From NCBI GenBank assembly GCA_017444665.1, contig JAFSWC010000085.1, positions 1-64,000 of the forward strand: 64,000 bases of DNA, given 5' to 3'. This document shows positions 44,614 to 53,929 of this stretch, one piece after another (the first letter of the stretch is position 1; each line of letters opens with the position of its first letter). The notes under the pieces were generated by a model. The model did not search any database. It had not been told where the DNA came from and saw nothing but the letters and a program-made list of their open reading frames with translations. Source of the stretch: Oscillospiraceae bacterium. Lineage in GTDB: Bacteria; Bacillota; Clostridia; Oscillospirales; Oscillospiraceae. The translations under genes and the position numbers were made by a program.

Positions 44614-44861
44614 ACGGACACCTCCCTGTATTCGCCGTCTGCTCCGATCTCATAGATCCTGCCGATCGGCATAGCGTTCCTGCGCAAAAGCGCAACTGCC
44701 GCCTCAAGTTTTCCGTGAAGCCTGATCGCATAACCGCAGCCGTGCGCGGTCAGATCCCGCGGTGCTTTTACAACGGCCGCGCGGATCAGAGACCGCTCCA
44801 GTAAATGAACGCAGCGCTGCGCGCTGGTGACAGACCGGCACATGATAAGATGTGAATTCAC
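44610..44861 (-). CDS. DUF3343 putative sulfur/selenium carrier protein
   Basis: An 83-residue protein with the DUF3343 pattern: an N-terminal RSVTSAQRCVHLLERS, then VKAPRDLTAHGCGYAIRLHG with a conserved Cys near residue 41. The start is GTG at 44861, 5 bases after GGGGTG. DUF3343 proteins are often encoded with YedF, SelD or cysteine desulfurases and are thought to carry sulfur or selenium on that Cys. The desulfurase gene follows with a 4-base overlap. The carrier role is inferred from context. Confidence 0.85.
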   Translation of the reverse strand: MNSHLIMCRSVTSAQRCVHLLERSLIRAAVVKAPRDLTAHGCGYAIRLHGKLEAAVALLRRNAMPIGRIYEIGADGEYREVSV

Positions 44862-44880
44862 TTGATCACCCCGTAATAAA

Positions 44881-44908
44881 ACAGAGCATGGAAGTTCCAT
44901 GCTCTGTT
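44881..44908 (-). terminator. Terminator after ispF
   Basis: ACAGAGCATG and CATGCTCTGT pair around GAAGTTC. On the minus strand TTTTATTA follows. Confidence 0.85.
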
Positions 44909-44966
44909 ATAGTTCCAAAGATACCGCACGGTACACGACATTGTATGCGCCCGCGCGGAAGGATGA

Positions 44967-45440
44967 TTATTTCTTATCCAGGAGAACGACAGCGTGGGCC
45001 GCGATGCCCGAACCGTCGCCGGTAAAGCCGAGCCCCTCCTCGGTCGTAGCTTTGACGCTGATGCAGTCTTCTTCAACGCACAAAACCCGAGCAATATTGC
45101 GCCGCATCTGCGGAATGTGCGGCATCAGCTTTGGCTGCTGGGCCAGCACGGTGCAGTCTGCGTTAACAAGACAGTATCCTGTGTCCTTCAGCATATTCCT
45201 GACTTCGGCAAGAAGCTGCATGCTGTCCGCGCCGGCATACCGATCATCCCTGTCGGGGAAATGCTGCCCGATGTCGCCCAGGGCGGCCGCCCCAAGCATC
45301 GCGTCCATCAGCGCATGAAGAAGCACGTCCGCATCGGAATGGCCAAGAAGTCCCTTGCTCCAGGGAATGTCAACGCCGCCGAGGATCAGTTTGCGTCCCT
45401 CGACAAGCCGGTGAACGTCATACCCATGCCCGATTCTCAT
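44967..45440 (-). CDS. ispF: 2-C-methyl-D-erythritol 2,4-cyclodiphosphate synthase
   Basis: The fifth enzyme of the MEP isoprenoid pathway, 157 residues. The N-terminal GYDVHRL with the metal ligands, [18 protein letters not shown] near residue 32, and [27 protein letters not shown] near the C-terminus are all diagnostic. It overlaps ispD by 4 bases. Confidence 0.97.
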   Translation of the reverse strand: MRIGHGYDVHRLVEGRKLILGGVDIPWSKGLLGHSDADVLLHALMDAMLGAAALGDIGQHFPDRDDRYAGADSMQLLAEVRNMLKDTGYCLVNADCTVLAQQPKLMPHIPQMRRNIARVLCVEEDCISVKATTEEGLGFTGDGSGIAAHAVVLLDKK

Positions 45441-46162
45441 AGCTCTTCCCTGCTTTTAAGGATCGCCTCCGCAATCACAAGATCGCGCGGCGTCGTAATT
45501 TTAATGTTGTCTTCTTCGCCGGCAACCGTATAGGTCTTGAATCCCGTCATGTCCATTGCCGCACTGTCGTCGGTAAGCGCAAGCCCTTTTTTCGCGGCGT
45601 TTGAAAGCGCGCCTTTGATCAGGACAGCCTCGAAAACCTGCGGCGTCTGAACGCGGAATGCGGTCGAACGGTCGATCGTTCCGACGATTCGGTCGGCGTC
45701 ATTGACGACTTTGAGCGTGTCTGTGCTGGGAATGACGGGGACGGCAGCCATATATTCCGCTGCCGCACAAACCGTACGCTTAATGACCGCATCGCTGACG
45801 AGCGGACGAGCGGCGTCATGGATCGCAATCAGTTTTGCGCTGCTTTTAACGGCAGAGACGCCGATCAGGGACGACTCCATCCTTGTTTTACCGCCCGCTA
45901 CGACCTTTGAGACCTTCGAGCAGCCGTATTGCGCACACAAATCGGCAATCTCCGTCACCTTATCCATGCGCGTGACCACGACGATTTCATTGACGTATTC
46001 GGACTTTTCAAAAGCATGGAGCGTTCTGGCAAGGACGGGGATACCGCCAAGCTCGGCCAACAGCTTGTCGCTTCCCATACGGGTAGAACTGCCGGCGGCC
46101 ACAATGACCGCAGAACACTTCGGCGTCGCGCTGCTCTTTTTGAAAAGATCGGAAAGCCCCAT
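45437..46162 (-). CDS. ispD: 2-C-methyl-D-erythritol 4-phosphate cytidylyltransferase
   Basis: The third MEP-pathway enzyme, 241 residues. The CTP-binding motif [17 protein letters not shown] lies at about residues 20-36, with [10 protein letters not shown] near residue 118 and [14 protein letters not shown] near residue 165. A 15-residue N-terminal extension ([15 protein letters not shown]) precedes the usual start of the fold. It is translationally coupled to ispF. Confidence 0.96.
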   Translation of the reverse strand: MGLSDLFKKSSATPKCSAVIVAAGSSTRMGSDKLLAELGGIPVLARTLHAFEKSEYVNEIVVVTRMDKVTEIADLCAQYGCSKVSKVVAGGKTRMESSLIGVSAVKSSAKLIAIHDAARPLVSDAVIKRTVCAAAEYMAAVPVIPSTDTLKVVNDADRIVGTIDRSTAFRVQTPQVFEAVLIKGALSNAAKKGLALTDDSAAMDMTGFKTYTVAGEEDNIKITTPRDLVIAEAILKSREEL

Positions 46163-46180
46163 AGTTCCCTGCTCCTTATC

Positions 46181-47212
46181 TCAGCCCTTCAGCTGGCGTT
46201 TGCGATAAAAGTTCATCATGCCGTCCTGCATATCCTCAAGATGCTTTAACATCTTTCCTGCGCCATAGGCGGCACAGGAGACAGGATCGTCGACAACGAC
46301 AGTGCGTATGCCGGTGCTGCGTTCAATCAATCTGTCGATGCCATAGATCAGGCTTCCGCCGCCGGACATGACGATGCCGTTGCGGTCAAGGTCGCCGACC
46401 AGCTGAGGAGGCGTGCGTTCCAACACATTGTGCACGGCTTCAAGGATACGGTTCATCGGCTCGACAAATGCCTCAATCAGATCAGTGGAGGTGATGGATA
46501 CCGTCTTGGGCAGACCGTTTGTCAGGCTTCTGCCCTTTACCTCCTCAACGCCGACGTCAGGACGCTGGATCACGCAGCCGATGCTGCGCTTGATCTCTTC
46601 CGCCGTGCCGAGACCGATCAGCAGATTGTGTTTGCGGCGGACGTATTTGACGATCGCCTCGTCAAAACTGCTGCCGGCCGTTTTGATCGACTCGCATTCC
46701 ACCACGCCGCCTACGGAGACGACTGCCACCTCAGTCGTGCCGCCGCCGATGTCGATGATCATATGCCCGTCTGGCTTGGAAATATCAATGCCGGCACCGA
46801 GCGCGGTAGCGACGGCCGTTTCAAGCAGATACACCTTTCTGGCGCCCGCTTCGATCGCCGAATCGATCACCGCACGCTCTTCCACGCCTGAAATGCTGCT
46901 GGGAACGCAGGCCAGGACGCAGGGCTTGAAGAAGCTGAAGGACGTGATCCTTCCGATCAGCTCGCGCAGCATCTGCGCGCTCATTTCATAGTCCGAGATC
47001 ACACCGGCGCTGACGGGGTGGATCGCCACGATGTTTGCCGGAGTCCGGCCGAGCATCTTCTGCGCGTCCTGACCGACCTTCAGGATCTTTCCGGAAAATT
47101 TGTCGACCGCGACGACCGTAGGCTCGCGCAGGACGACGCCTTTCCCCTGTTCAAACACCAGCGTCGATGATGTCCCCATGTCGATCGCTATGTCTTTCTC
47201 GAATATGACCAT
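46181..47212 (-). CDS. mreB: Rod shape-determining actin homologue MreB
   Basis: A 343-residue MreB/Mbl-type actin-like ATPase that guides lateral wall synthesis. Phosphate-1 motif is IDMGTSSTLVF near residue 10, phosphate-2 IIDIGGGTTEVAVVS near residue 155, and the adenosine motif is VMSGGGSLIYGID near residue 285. GAGGTG lies 8 bases before the ATG at 47212; another ATG two codons upstream is too close to it. No mreC or mreD follows; instead it is followed by ispD-ispF, so it may be a stand-alone mreB/mbl paralogue. Confidence 0.94.
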   Translation of the reverse strand: MVIFEKDIAIDMGTSSTLVFEQGKGVVLREPTVVAVDKFSGKILKVGQDAQKMLGRTPANIVAIHPVSAGVISDYEMSAQMLRELIGRITSFSFFKPCVLACVPSSISGVEERAVIDSAIEAGARKVYLLETAVATALGAGIDISKPDGHMIIDIGGGTTEVAVVSVGGVVECESIKTAGSSFDEAIVKYVRRKHNLLIGLGTAEEIKRSIGCVIQRPDVGVEEVKGRSLTNGLPKTVSITSTDLIEAFVEPMNRILEAVHNVLERTPPQLVGDLDRNGIVMSGGGSLIYGIDRLIERSTGIRTVVVDDPVSCAAYGAGKMLKHLEDMQDGMMNFYRKRQLKG

Positions 47213-47261
47213 ACTCATTTCACCTCAAACTAAATTTGGCGCGGGGCGTGATAATTCTTTT

Positions 47262-47918
47262 TTATTGTGCGCTGCGCGCAACGGTCGCTGCAGAAATACT
47301 ATCGGCCCCGGCGGCCTTCAGGACGCGTGCGCACTCGACAAGCGTCGCGCCTGTCGTGACGATGTCATCGACAAGCAGAACGCTCTTTCCTTTAATCCGT
47401 GACAGTTCGGCCGGACGATAAACACCGGCAACGTTTGCCTTTCTCTTCTCACGCGACCCCGTTCCCGATTGCGGCGGATTATCTGCGGTTTTTATCAGAA
47501 GTCTCTCGCACGGGATCCCGCATCGGAGCGAGATCGCCTCGGCAAGGAGCCGCGCCTGATCGTATCCTCGCTTTTTCAGCCGTTTTGTGCTCAATGGAAC
47601 CCAGGTAATGACGTCAAAGGACAGGGCATTGTTTTCGATGCATTCTGCCATCATAACGGCGTATGAGCGCGCATAAACCTGCAGTGCGCCGAACTTGTAG
47701 CGCAGAAGTGAGCTTCTGACATTCCCGGTATAATAGAGCGGCGAAACACATCGATCGATATGGCGAAAGCTTTGTGCCTGTGCGCTTGCAGGCGTCCTGG
47801 GAAGAGAGCTTCTGCAATTGCGGCACATTATTTTCTCATAATCGCGCAGGACCGCCCGGCAGAACGGGCAGCGCGGAGGAAACAAAAGATCGAGTACTCT
47901 TTCAAGCAAGCTCTTCAA
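47262..47918 (-). CDS. ComF family protein
   Basis: A 218-residue ComFC-type protein with an N-terminal zinc-binding module (CPFCRAVL...CRNC near residues 17-37) and a C-terminal phosphoribosyltransferase-like domain whose PRPP loop reads VLLVDDIVTTGATL near residue 178. ComFC acts in DNA uptake by competent cells in Bacillus, with related roles elsewhere. The start is a TTG with a weak ribosome site. It heads the comF-mreB-ispD-ispF run behind two good promoters. Confidence 0.92.
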   Translation of the reverse strand: MKSLLERVLDLLFPPRCPFCRAVLRDYEKIMCRNCRSSLPRTPASAQAQSFRHIDRCVSPLYYTGNVRSSLLRYKFGALQVYARSYAVMMAECIENNALSFDVITWVPLSTKRLKKRGYDQARLLAEAISLRCGIPCERLLIKTADNPPQSGTGSREKRKANVAGVYRPAELSRIKGKSVLLVDDIVTTGATLVECARVLKAAGADSISAATVARSAQ

Positions 47919-47951
47919 AGAACCATCTTCTTTCCTTCGTCGATCGTGCTT

Positions 47952-47980
47952 ATTTTACCTGTGAGCAATTCGGCTGTCAA
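47952..47980 (-). promoter_or_regulatory. Sigma-A promoter P1 of comF-mreB-ispDF
   Basis: On the minus strand a consensus TTGACA (47975-47980), a 17-base spacer and TAAAAT (47952-47957) are present. Confidence 0.88.
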
Positions 47981-48000
47981 GGCATGCGGAAAACAGCGCT

Positions 48001-48029
48001 ATTATAGCACGGGTTTGCCGTTTCTTCAA
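48001..48029 (-). promoter_or_regulatory. Sigma-A promoter P2 with extended -10
   Basis: On the minus strand TTGAAG (48024-48029), a 17-base spacer and TATAAT (48001-48006) preceded by TGC lie upstream of P1. Confidence 0.78.
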
Positions 48030-48049
48030 CTTTTCCGCAAAAAGCGTGA

Positions 48050-49006
48050 TTATTTGAAAAAAGCGAAGATCTTTTCCCAATACGGGATCAGTACATCCGA
48101 ATCCGTCATATACAGCTCGTGCTTCATATCGGGCACGCGAAACAGTTCGCAGCTCTTCACGCGGGATGCAAACAGATCCTGGGAGGCGTTTTTCACGACC
48201 GTATCGTTCCCGGCCTGGATCAGCAGCACCGGGATCTTGATCTTTGCGGTCTCGATCCGGGATGTGACGCGGGCGCAGGCTTTGACAGACTGCTTTCCCC
48301 AGTTGATCGAAGGATCGGTCGTCTGCAGGGCCGTGTCGGACAGGCGCTTGTTGTAGTAGTAGTGATATCTGACTGCGGAAGAGTCGCAGCTGTTTTCAAA
48401 GTCCGGCTCCTGCGGGAAAGACTCGACCGCTTTCAGCGCGTTCTTTTTCCTCGAGCCGATTCCCTTCAGGCTGGCCGCGGCGTAAACAACGGGAACGGGG
48501 ATCTTTCCAAAGCTGAGTCCCAGCATCGGCGAAGAGAGAACGGCTTTTTTGAACAGCCGCGGATACGCCTCGATCGTCCAGGCTCCGATGCAGCCTCCCA
48601 TGGAATGGCAGTAAAGATAGATCGGCAGTTTTCCGGAAGCGGGGATCACAAGATTCTCCGTCAAATAATGCAGATCTTTCACATAGTTGGAAAACCGTTC
48701 GACATGAACGACATAAGGATTCCTGTTGCTTCGATAAGACCGTCCGTGTCCGCGATGGTCAAGCCCCCAAACGTCATATCCGTTTTGAAGCATGTAATAG
48801 GCCGACTCGGTAAACTTGCGCACGGATTCGGTAAAGCCGTGGCTGATGACGATCACGCCCTTGGGCTCGTCCGCTTTGCAGTGTTCGTAATACAGCTTCT
48901 GTCCTTTTTCCCGTTCAAAGAAGCCATACTCCATCCGCGCTTTAACGTACGGCTCGACTTCGGTGCGCATCTGTTCCTCATAACGCTCTTCTGTGATCCA
49001 ATTCAT
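48050..49006 (-). CDS. Alpha/beta hydrolase (lysophospholipase/monoacylglycerol lipase-like)
   Basis: A 318-residue serine hydrolase of the Hydrolase_4 group. It shows the HG oxyanion motif ISHGFTESVRKF near residue 55, LDHRGHGRS near residue 87, the nucleophile elbow CHSMGGCIG near residue 130, and the late DxxV Asp and His (QAGNDTVV near 268, PDMKHELYM near 295). No signal peptide is seen. Family enzymes act on lysophospholipids or monoacylglycerols; substrate here is unknown. It lies downstream of the second AAA+/VWA pair. Confidence 0.9.
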   Translation of the reverse strand: MNWITEERYEEQMRTEVEPYVKARMEYGFFEREKGQKLYYEHCKADEPKGVIVISHGFTESVRKFTESAYYMLQNGYDVWGLDHRGHGRSYRSNRNPYVVHVERFSNYVKDLHYLTENLVIPASGKLPIYLYCHSMGGCIGAWTIEAYPRLFKKAVLSSPMLGLSFGKIPVPVVYAAASLKGIGSRKKNALKAVESFPQEPDFENSCDSSAVRYHYYYNKRLSDTALQTTDPSINWGKQSVKACARVTSRIETAKIKIPVLLIQAGNDTVVKNASQDLFASRVKSCELFRVPDMKHELYMTDSDVLIPYWEKIFAFFK

Positions 49007-49035
49007 CTAAATGCTCCTCTCTTGAACGATTATCG

Positions 49036-50679
49036 TCATTCCTCATGCGGGGCAAGTGCAGACTCGCGGCGCTGAAGGATGTAATCAAACCACGCCAGGA
49101 ATTCAGAGCCCAGGCGCGCTGCAAGCGCGCGTCCGGCCTGCCTCATCGATCCCGAAACGGCAAGGCACTGCTGCGCAAGCTGATATTTTCTGGAAATGCT
49201 CAGTCTTGCAAGTTCCTCATCCGTATAGTCTCCAAGCGCGGAGATCTCCTGCCGAGCCGCAAAAAAGCGGATAAACGCATCGGCGGCATCGCGCCCAACG
49301 ATAGGAGCGAGAAGCGAAAAGTCGTTTCCCGAGCTGTCAAGCGCTTTGGAAACCATTTCCCACCGGCGCGGATCGGCGTTGCCTTCCATTCCGGTAAAGG
49401 GTGTGCGCAGATACAGGTCGTTATTGGCAAGAAACTCCATGACAAAGGGGTTGATGCGGCTTCTTACCGCCCAGGGCATCCAGTTCTCCACGGTCGTACG
49501 GATATAGATATGCGCAAAACGACCGAAGAGCGGTTCCGCCAGGTCATGGGCCGCGCTCGATTCGCTGCGATCGTTGCCGGCTGCCACGATTCGTGCGTTT
49601 TTCGGCAGCGCCCAGCGGTTGTTGACAAAGCGTTCAAGAACAATTTTGAAGATGACTGACTGCGTCTGTTTCGTCGCGTTTGTAAGCTCGTCAAAGAACA
49701 GGATATGCAGATTACCGTCCTCGCAAAGCCGCTCTAATTTTACAAGCCAAACCGGCTTGATATCCACAATCTCATCATGCGCCTCGTTGTAAACAGCACG
49801 CCCGTTGATCGTCTCGGGATTTTCGTTGACAAGCTCGATATCCAGCGCCTGCGGGTCGATCTGACGGACACGGTCGCTTTTTCCGTCGCCCGAAAGACCG
49901 TGCAGAAAAACGGGGATGTCCGCTTCGACATAAGCGCGTATCAGGCTGAGCTCGTCATGCAAGGCAATATGATAATCGGACTCATCGGAAGTGCCGAAAA
50001 CGTTTTTCTCCGAAAGGTCAGAATAGAAATCGCCGTTAAGATAGGCTGCGGCCCGATCCCGGTCCATCCCGCCGAAAAGCGCCTGACAGCAGACAAGGAT
50101 CCCGCGGGATTTGTCGTACAGCCATCGGACGGGTCTGAATTCAAGAAATACGGCGTCGCCTTCCGTGACGGCCGTACCGTCTCGAAGGAGAACATAGCCG
50201 CCTGCGCCGCCGTGAGAAAGCTCAAGGCGAACGATACGCTTTCCGCCAAGCTGATAGATCGGAGCCGGTTCCCCGAGAGCGTGAAAAACTTCTTCCGTTT
50301 TTGCAAGCGTCCCGCGGCGATATTCCCGTTCCGCCAGTTCGCGCATACTTGCGTCCAGCAATCCGGCAGGAAACGAACCGTATGACGCCGTCACGACGTC
50401 TCCGTCCTCCTGCAGCCGATCAAGCAGTTTTTCATCCCCTTCCTCCAGAAGGAGGGCCGGGCGGACCGCACAAACGGCGCAGGCGTCGTTTCGGCCGAAT
50501 CTGTCCACGCAGCCGTCGGCAAGATAATAATTGATCCCGCCGCCCGGTTCATGCAAAAAGCCGTCGTCCGGCGTCGTCAGCAGCGCCAGATCCGCAGCCG
50601 GTGCCGCAGTTCCCACGGTTTTGAAAAGCGGAAGAGGTTTGTCAAAGACCTGTTCATGTGATAAGAAAATCGATCTCAT
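49036..50679 (-). CDS. AAA+ ATPase with long N-terminal domain
   Basis: A 547-residue protein. The C-terminal half is an AAA+ ATPase of the MoxR-like AAA_5 type: Walker A HGLSGDGKSDRV near residue 262, Walker B LHILFFDELTNATK near residue 326, and sensor 1 ARIVAAGNDRSESS near residue 362. The first 230 residues form a separate region containing GGAGGYVLLRDGT and FLEFRPVRWLYDKSRGILV, loosely like DUF6273-type modules; this part is not typical for MoxR proteins. The upstream gene codes a VWA-like partner and overlaps by 26 bases. Confidence 0.82.
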   Translation of the reverse strand: MRSIFLSHEQVFDKPLPLFKTVGTAAPAADLALLTTPDDGFLHEPGGGINYYLADGCVDRFGRNDACAVCAVRPALLLEEGDEKLLDRLQEDGDVVTASYGSFPAGLLDASMRELAEREYRRGTLAKTEEVFHALGEPAPIYQLGGKRIVRLELSHGGAGGYVLLRDGTAVTEGDAVFLEFRPVRWLYDKSRGILVCCQALFGGMDRDRAAAYLNGDFYSDLSEKNVFGTSDESDYHIALHDELSLIRAYVEADIPVFLHGLSGDGKSDRVRQIDPQALDIELVNENPETINGRAVYNEAHDEIVDIKPVWLVKLERLCEDGNLHILFFDELTNATKQTQSVIFKIVLERFVNNRWALPKNARIVAAGNDRSESSAAHDLAEPLFGRFAHIYIRTTVENWMPWAVRSRINPFVMEFLANNDLYLRTPFTGMEGNADPRRWEMVSKALDSSGNDFSLLAPIVGRDAADAFIRFFAARQEISALGDYTDEELARLSISRKYQLAQQCLAVSGSMRQAGRALAARLGSEFLAWFDYILQRRESALAPHEE

Positions 50680-51697
50680 GTTTTTCCTTCTCCTCTGTCG
50701 GACGAACGTAAAGTACGCGGCCGCCCTGCGGGTGTATCACCGCGTTGCCGTAAACGACCCAGATCGCGTCGCAGCGCTCTTCCGGCATTTCGGCATAGCC
50801 GTCCGTAAAAATAATCCGGTTTTCCGCATCTCCGGTAAACGCATGGATCGCCGCATGAAAATCCGTGCCGCCGGCGCCGCTCAGTTTCAGGTCCTGTATG
50901 TCCTGCTCGGTGTATATGTCCTGAAAGCCGTAAAAGCGAGTGTCGAAACAGCCGACGCGCACAACGGCATCCTGGCGCATCAGGCCTTTTACGCCGCGCA
51001 CGAACGCACGAAGAAGGTCCGCGTCGACCGACGCGCTCGTATCAAGCAAGATTTCGGCATAGGAAACGGGATAAGCGCGGAATTCATGGCGAATCACGCC
51101 GTCCCGGATCGTCGTGCCGGGAAACCAGTCGTAATCCAACTGCATGCTCGGCTCAAGCATTTCGGCAAGGCCGGCCACAACAGCAGCCAAGCCGGGATCG
51201 TCGATCTGTCGGTCACGCGCTTCGGCTTCCTTCCCGGCCTGCTTGCTTTTGGGTTCCGGCATGATTACCTTTTCCCCGGTGCTCGCCTCTATCTCAGGCG
51301 CGTTTTTTTGTTCTTCAAACAGGATCCCGTACAGAGACTCTGCGCTCATCTCCTGCGCATCGGCAATCATGATCGCATTTTCCGGAACGGAAAATCCTTC
51401 TGACCTCAGCATGGCGTTGACGACGGCGTCGCTTGCACGCTTCCAGATACGGGGATCTTTCCCTTTTCCCCGTTCGGCATGATTGAGCTGCAAATGCATC
51501 AGCTGCTGCGCAATATAAAAGGTTTGGTGCTCCACCGTCAGATAGTTCATCAAACGTTCGCTGTAATATACAAAACGACCGTCGTTGTCGGCGATACCGT
51601 GGCCTTCCCCTTCTTTGAAATCAAGAAGCGCGATCCGTTTGCCCCATTCCGGGAAACGATCGGTCAAATTATCGCAGATCGCCTGCAGTTCCATCAT
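50654..51697 (-). CDS. DUF2201-type VWA-like protein
   Basis: A 347-residue protein with two recognisable parts. Residues about 30-110 resemble the DUF2201 putative metallopeptidase region, including QLMHLQLNHAERGKGKDPRIWKRASDAVVN. The C-terminal VWA-like domain carries a MIDAS-type DTSASVD near residue 226 and a later acidic FTDGYAE near residue 312. Such proteins are found paired with AAA+ ATPases. The start ATG overlaps the recD2 stop (ATGA) and has GGGAG upstream. Client and role are unknown. Confidence 0.83.
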   Translation of the reverse strand: MMELQAICDNLTDRFPEWGKRIALLDFKEGEGHGIADNDGRFVYYSERLMNYLTVEHQTFYIAQQLMHLQLNHAERGKGKDPRIWKRASDAVVNAMLRSEGFSVPENAIMIADAQEMSAESLYGILFEEQKNAPEIEASTGEKVIMPEPKSKQAGKEAEARDRQIDDPGLAAVVAGLAEMLEPSMQLDYDWFPGTTIRDGVIRHEFRAYPVSYAEILLDTSASVDADLLRAFVRGVKGLMRQDAVVRVGCFDTRFYGFQDIYTEQDIQDLKLSGAGGTDFHAAIHAFTGDAENRIIFTDGYAEMPEERCDAIWVVYGNAVIHPQGGRVLYVRPTEEKEKHEIDFLIT

Positions 51698-53925
51698 CGA
51701 TCTCCCTGAATTCCGCTCATGTTGCGGATCCGAAGGCGAAGCGCGTTGTATCGGCGGGACTGCCTTACGTTGTCGATCATCCGAAACGCAATCTGATCGT
51801 CTCCGACCAGGATCAACAGCTCTTTCGCCCGCGTTACAGCGGTATAGAGAATATCGCGGGACATAAGCATTTGGGAGGCCGCGCAAAGGGAAAGAATGAC
51901 CGCGCGAAATTCGCTTCCCTGCGATTTATGTACCGTCATGGCCCACGCGTGCTCCAGCTCCAGCAGCATATCAAAGGTGTATACGGCGATCCTGCCGTCA
52001 AATTCAACGGTAAGCGTTTCCTGCTCCGTATCAATCTTGCGGATCACGCCGATATCGCCGTTATAGATGCCGCTTCCCGCAGCGGTGTTGTCCGCGCTGC
52101 GCCACATGATATCATAGTTGTTTCTGATCTGCATGATCCGGTCGCCTTCACGGAAAACGACAGTGCCGAAAAGCTTTTCCTTCTTTTCCTTAGCGGGCGG
52201 ATTTAGGGCTTCCTGCAGATGCTTGTTCAGGTTGATCGTTCCCAGTTCCCCCTTCTTTGTCGGAGAAAGAACCTGGATCTCTTCGGGCGGAATGCCCATT
52301 TTCTGCGGCAGTCTGGTCGCGCAGAGTTCTGTGATCGTGTCGACCGTGCTGGCCGCCTGTAAACGTTTGAGGCGGAAGAAATCACCGGCGTTTTCGGATA
52401 GATCGGGATGCTCGCCGCGGTTGATCATGTGAGCGTTGCGAACGATGCGGCTGTTGCGGTTTTGCCGGAAGATTTCGGTCAGCCGGACGACAGGGACAGC
52501 TTCACTGCGGATGATCGCCGAGAACACGTCGCCGGGGCCGACGGAAGGAAGCTGATCCGCGTCGCCTACCAGAACAAGACGCGCATCCGCCGGCATGGCT
52601 TCGAGCAGTGCGCTCATAAGAGAAATATCCACCATGGAGCATTCGTCAAGAATGACCGCCTCGCACTCCAAAAGATCGCCGGCGTTTTTGCCGAAGACAA
52701 CGCTCTCCTCATCTTCGGCAAATCTTGCGCCAAGCAGACGGTGGATCGTCGCGGCCTCGCAGCCGGTCAGTTCTGTCATGCGCTTGGCAGCGCGCCCCGT
52801 GGGCGCGGCAAGAAGCGTTTTCAGTCCCAGACGGTCAAACATGGCAAGGATCGCGCGGATCGTCGTCGTCTTTCCGGTCCCGGGGCCGCCCGTAATCACG
52901 ACGATCTGGTTTTCCAGCGCATACTGCAGGGTCTGTCTCTGCAGCGGGGCATATTCGATCCCCTGTTTTTTCTCCAAAGCCGTGATCAGCGCGGAGAAAT
53001 CCATCCGCGACGCATACTTTTCTTTTGACATTGCGGCGATCCGCTCAGCCGTAAAGCGCTCGGCTTCATACAGTTTTGGCAGATAGCAGGCGTTGCAGCC
53101 GGCGATCTGCTCGAAAATCACGCGTCTGTCCGTAATCATGGATTCGATCACGTCGTCGATGCGCTCCGGTTCAACGTCTATCATCTGCGCCGTAATATCA
53201 GCCAGCTTTTCCCGGGGAATAAAGCAGTGCCCTCCCCCCGCGTTGTATTCCAGTTCAAATATTGCCGCGGCAGCAATCCTGTTTTCACTTTTCAGTTCGA
53301 CGCCCAGTTCAAGGGCCATGTCGTCCGCCTCGGCGAACGAGCCGCCGATATGAGGCGCAGCAAGAAGATAAGGATTGTCACGGATGATCGCCATCGCGCT
53401 GTCGCCGTAATAGCGGTAAAGACGGATCGCCAGGACGGGACGCAGCCCGAAAGAACAGATAAACTCCATCAGTCTCCGCATGCCGCTTTGGCGGCGAAAG
53501 GTCTCGGAAAGCTGAGTTGCCTTCTGCAGGCTGATCCCTTTGATCTGTGCGATCTTATCCGGCGAGCTTTCCAGCACCTCAAGCGTCTTGTCACCGAAAC
53601 GGTTTACCAAAAGCAAGGCCGTTGCCGGGCCGATCCCGCGAACGGCGCCGCCCGCCAGATAATCATAAATTGCCGGTGCGGACGCGGGAAGCATGCGCTG
53701 TGCGTACTCCGCCTTAAATTGTTTGCCGTGTACGCTATGCGTCGTCCAAACGCCGGAAATGATCATAGACTCGCCGGCTGCGGCATAAGGAAAACAGCCG
53801 ACGACCGTCACAAGCTCGCCGTTGGAATCGACAAGCCTGAGAACGGTATAGCCGTTTTCTTCGTTTTTGTAGATGACGGAATCGACAGAGCCCGCAAGCT
53901 CAATCAGTTCGTTTTCCTGATCCAT
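51694..53925 (-). CDS. recD2: ATP-dependent RecD2-like DNA helicase
   Basis: A 743-residue superfamily 1B 5'-3' helicase of the RecD2 type, not part of RecBCD. It has an OB-like N-terminus, a helix-hairpin-helix region (GGAVRGIGPATALLLVNRFG near residue 92), Walker A TGGPGTGKTTTIRA near residue 345, the Walker B motif LDECSMVD near residue 425, and the late motif AMTVHKSQGSEF near residue 668 with the UvrD_C_2 domain. RecD2 acts in replication-fork stability and mismatch repair in Bacillus. It lies between uvrA and the VWA gene. Confidence 0.96.
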   Translation of the reverse strand: MDQENELIELAGSVDSVIYKNEENGYTVLRLVDSNGELVTVVGCFPYAAAGESMIISGVWTTHSVHGKQFKAEYAQRMLPASAPAIYDYLAGGAVRGIGPATALLLVNRFGDKTLEVLESSPDKIAQIKGISLQKATQLSETFRRQSGMRRLMEFICSFGLRPVLAIRLYRYYGDSAMAIIRDNPYLLAAPHIGGSFAEADDMALELGVELKSENRIAAAAIFELEYNAGGGHCFIPREKLADITAQMIDVEPERIDDVIESMITDRRVIFEQIAGCNACYLPKLYEAERFTAERIAAMSKEKYASRMDFSALITALEKKQGIEYAPLQRQTLQYALENQIVVITGGPGTGKTTTIRAILAMFDRLGLKTLLAAPTGRAAKRMTELTGCEAATIHRLLGARFAEDEESVVFGKNAGDLLECEAVILDECSMVDISLMSALLEAMPADARLVLVGDADQLPSVGPGDVFSAIIRSEAVPVVRLTEIFRQNRNSRIVRNAHMINRGEHPDLSENAGDFFRLKRLQAASTVDTITELCATRLPQKMGIPPEEIQVLSPTKKGELGTINLNKHLQEALNPPAKEKKEKLFGTVVFREGDRIMQIRNNYDIMWRSADNTAAGSGIYNGDIGVIRKIDTEQETLTVEFDGRIAVYTFDMLLELEHAWAMTVHKSQGSEFRAVILSLCAASQMLMSRDILYTAVTRAKELLILVGDDQIAFRMIDNVRQSRRYNALRLRIRNMSGIQGDR

Positions 53926-53929
53926 TCCT

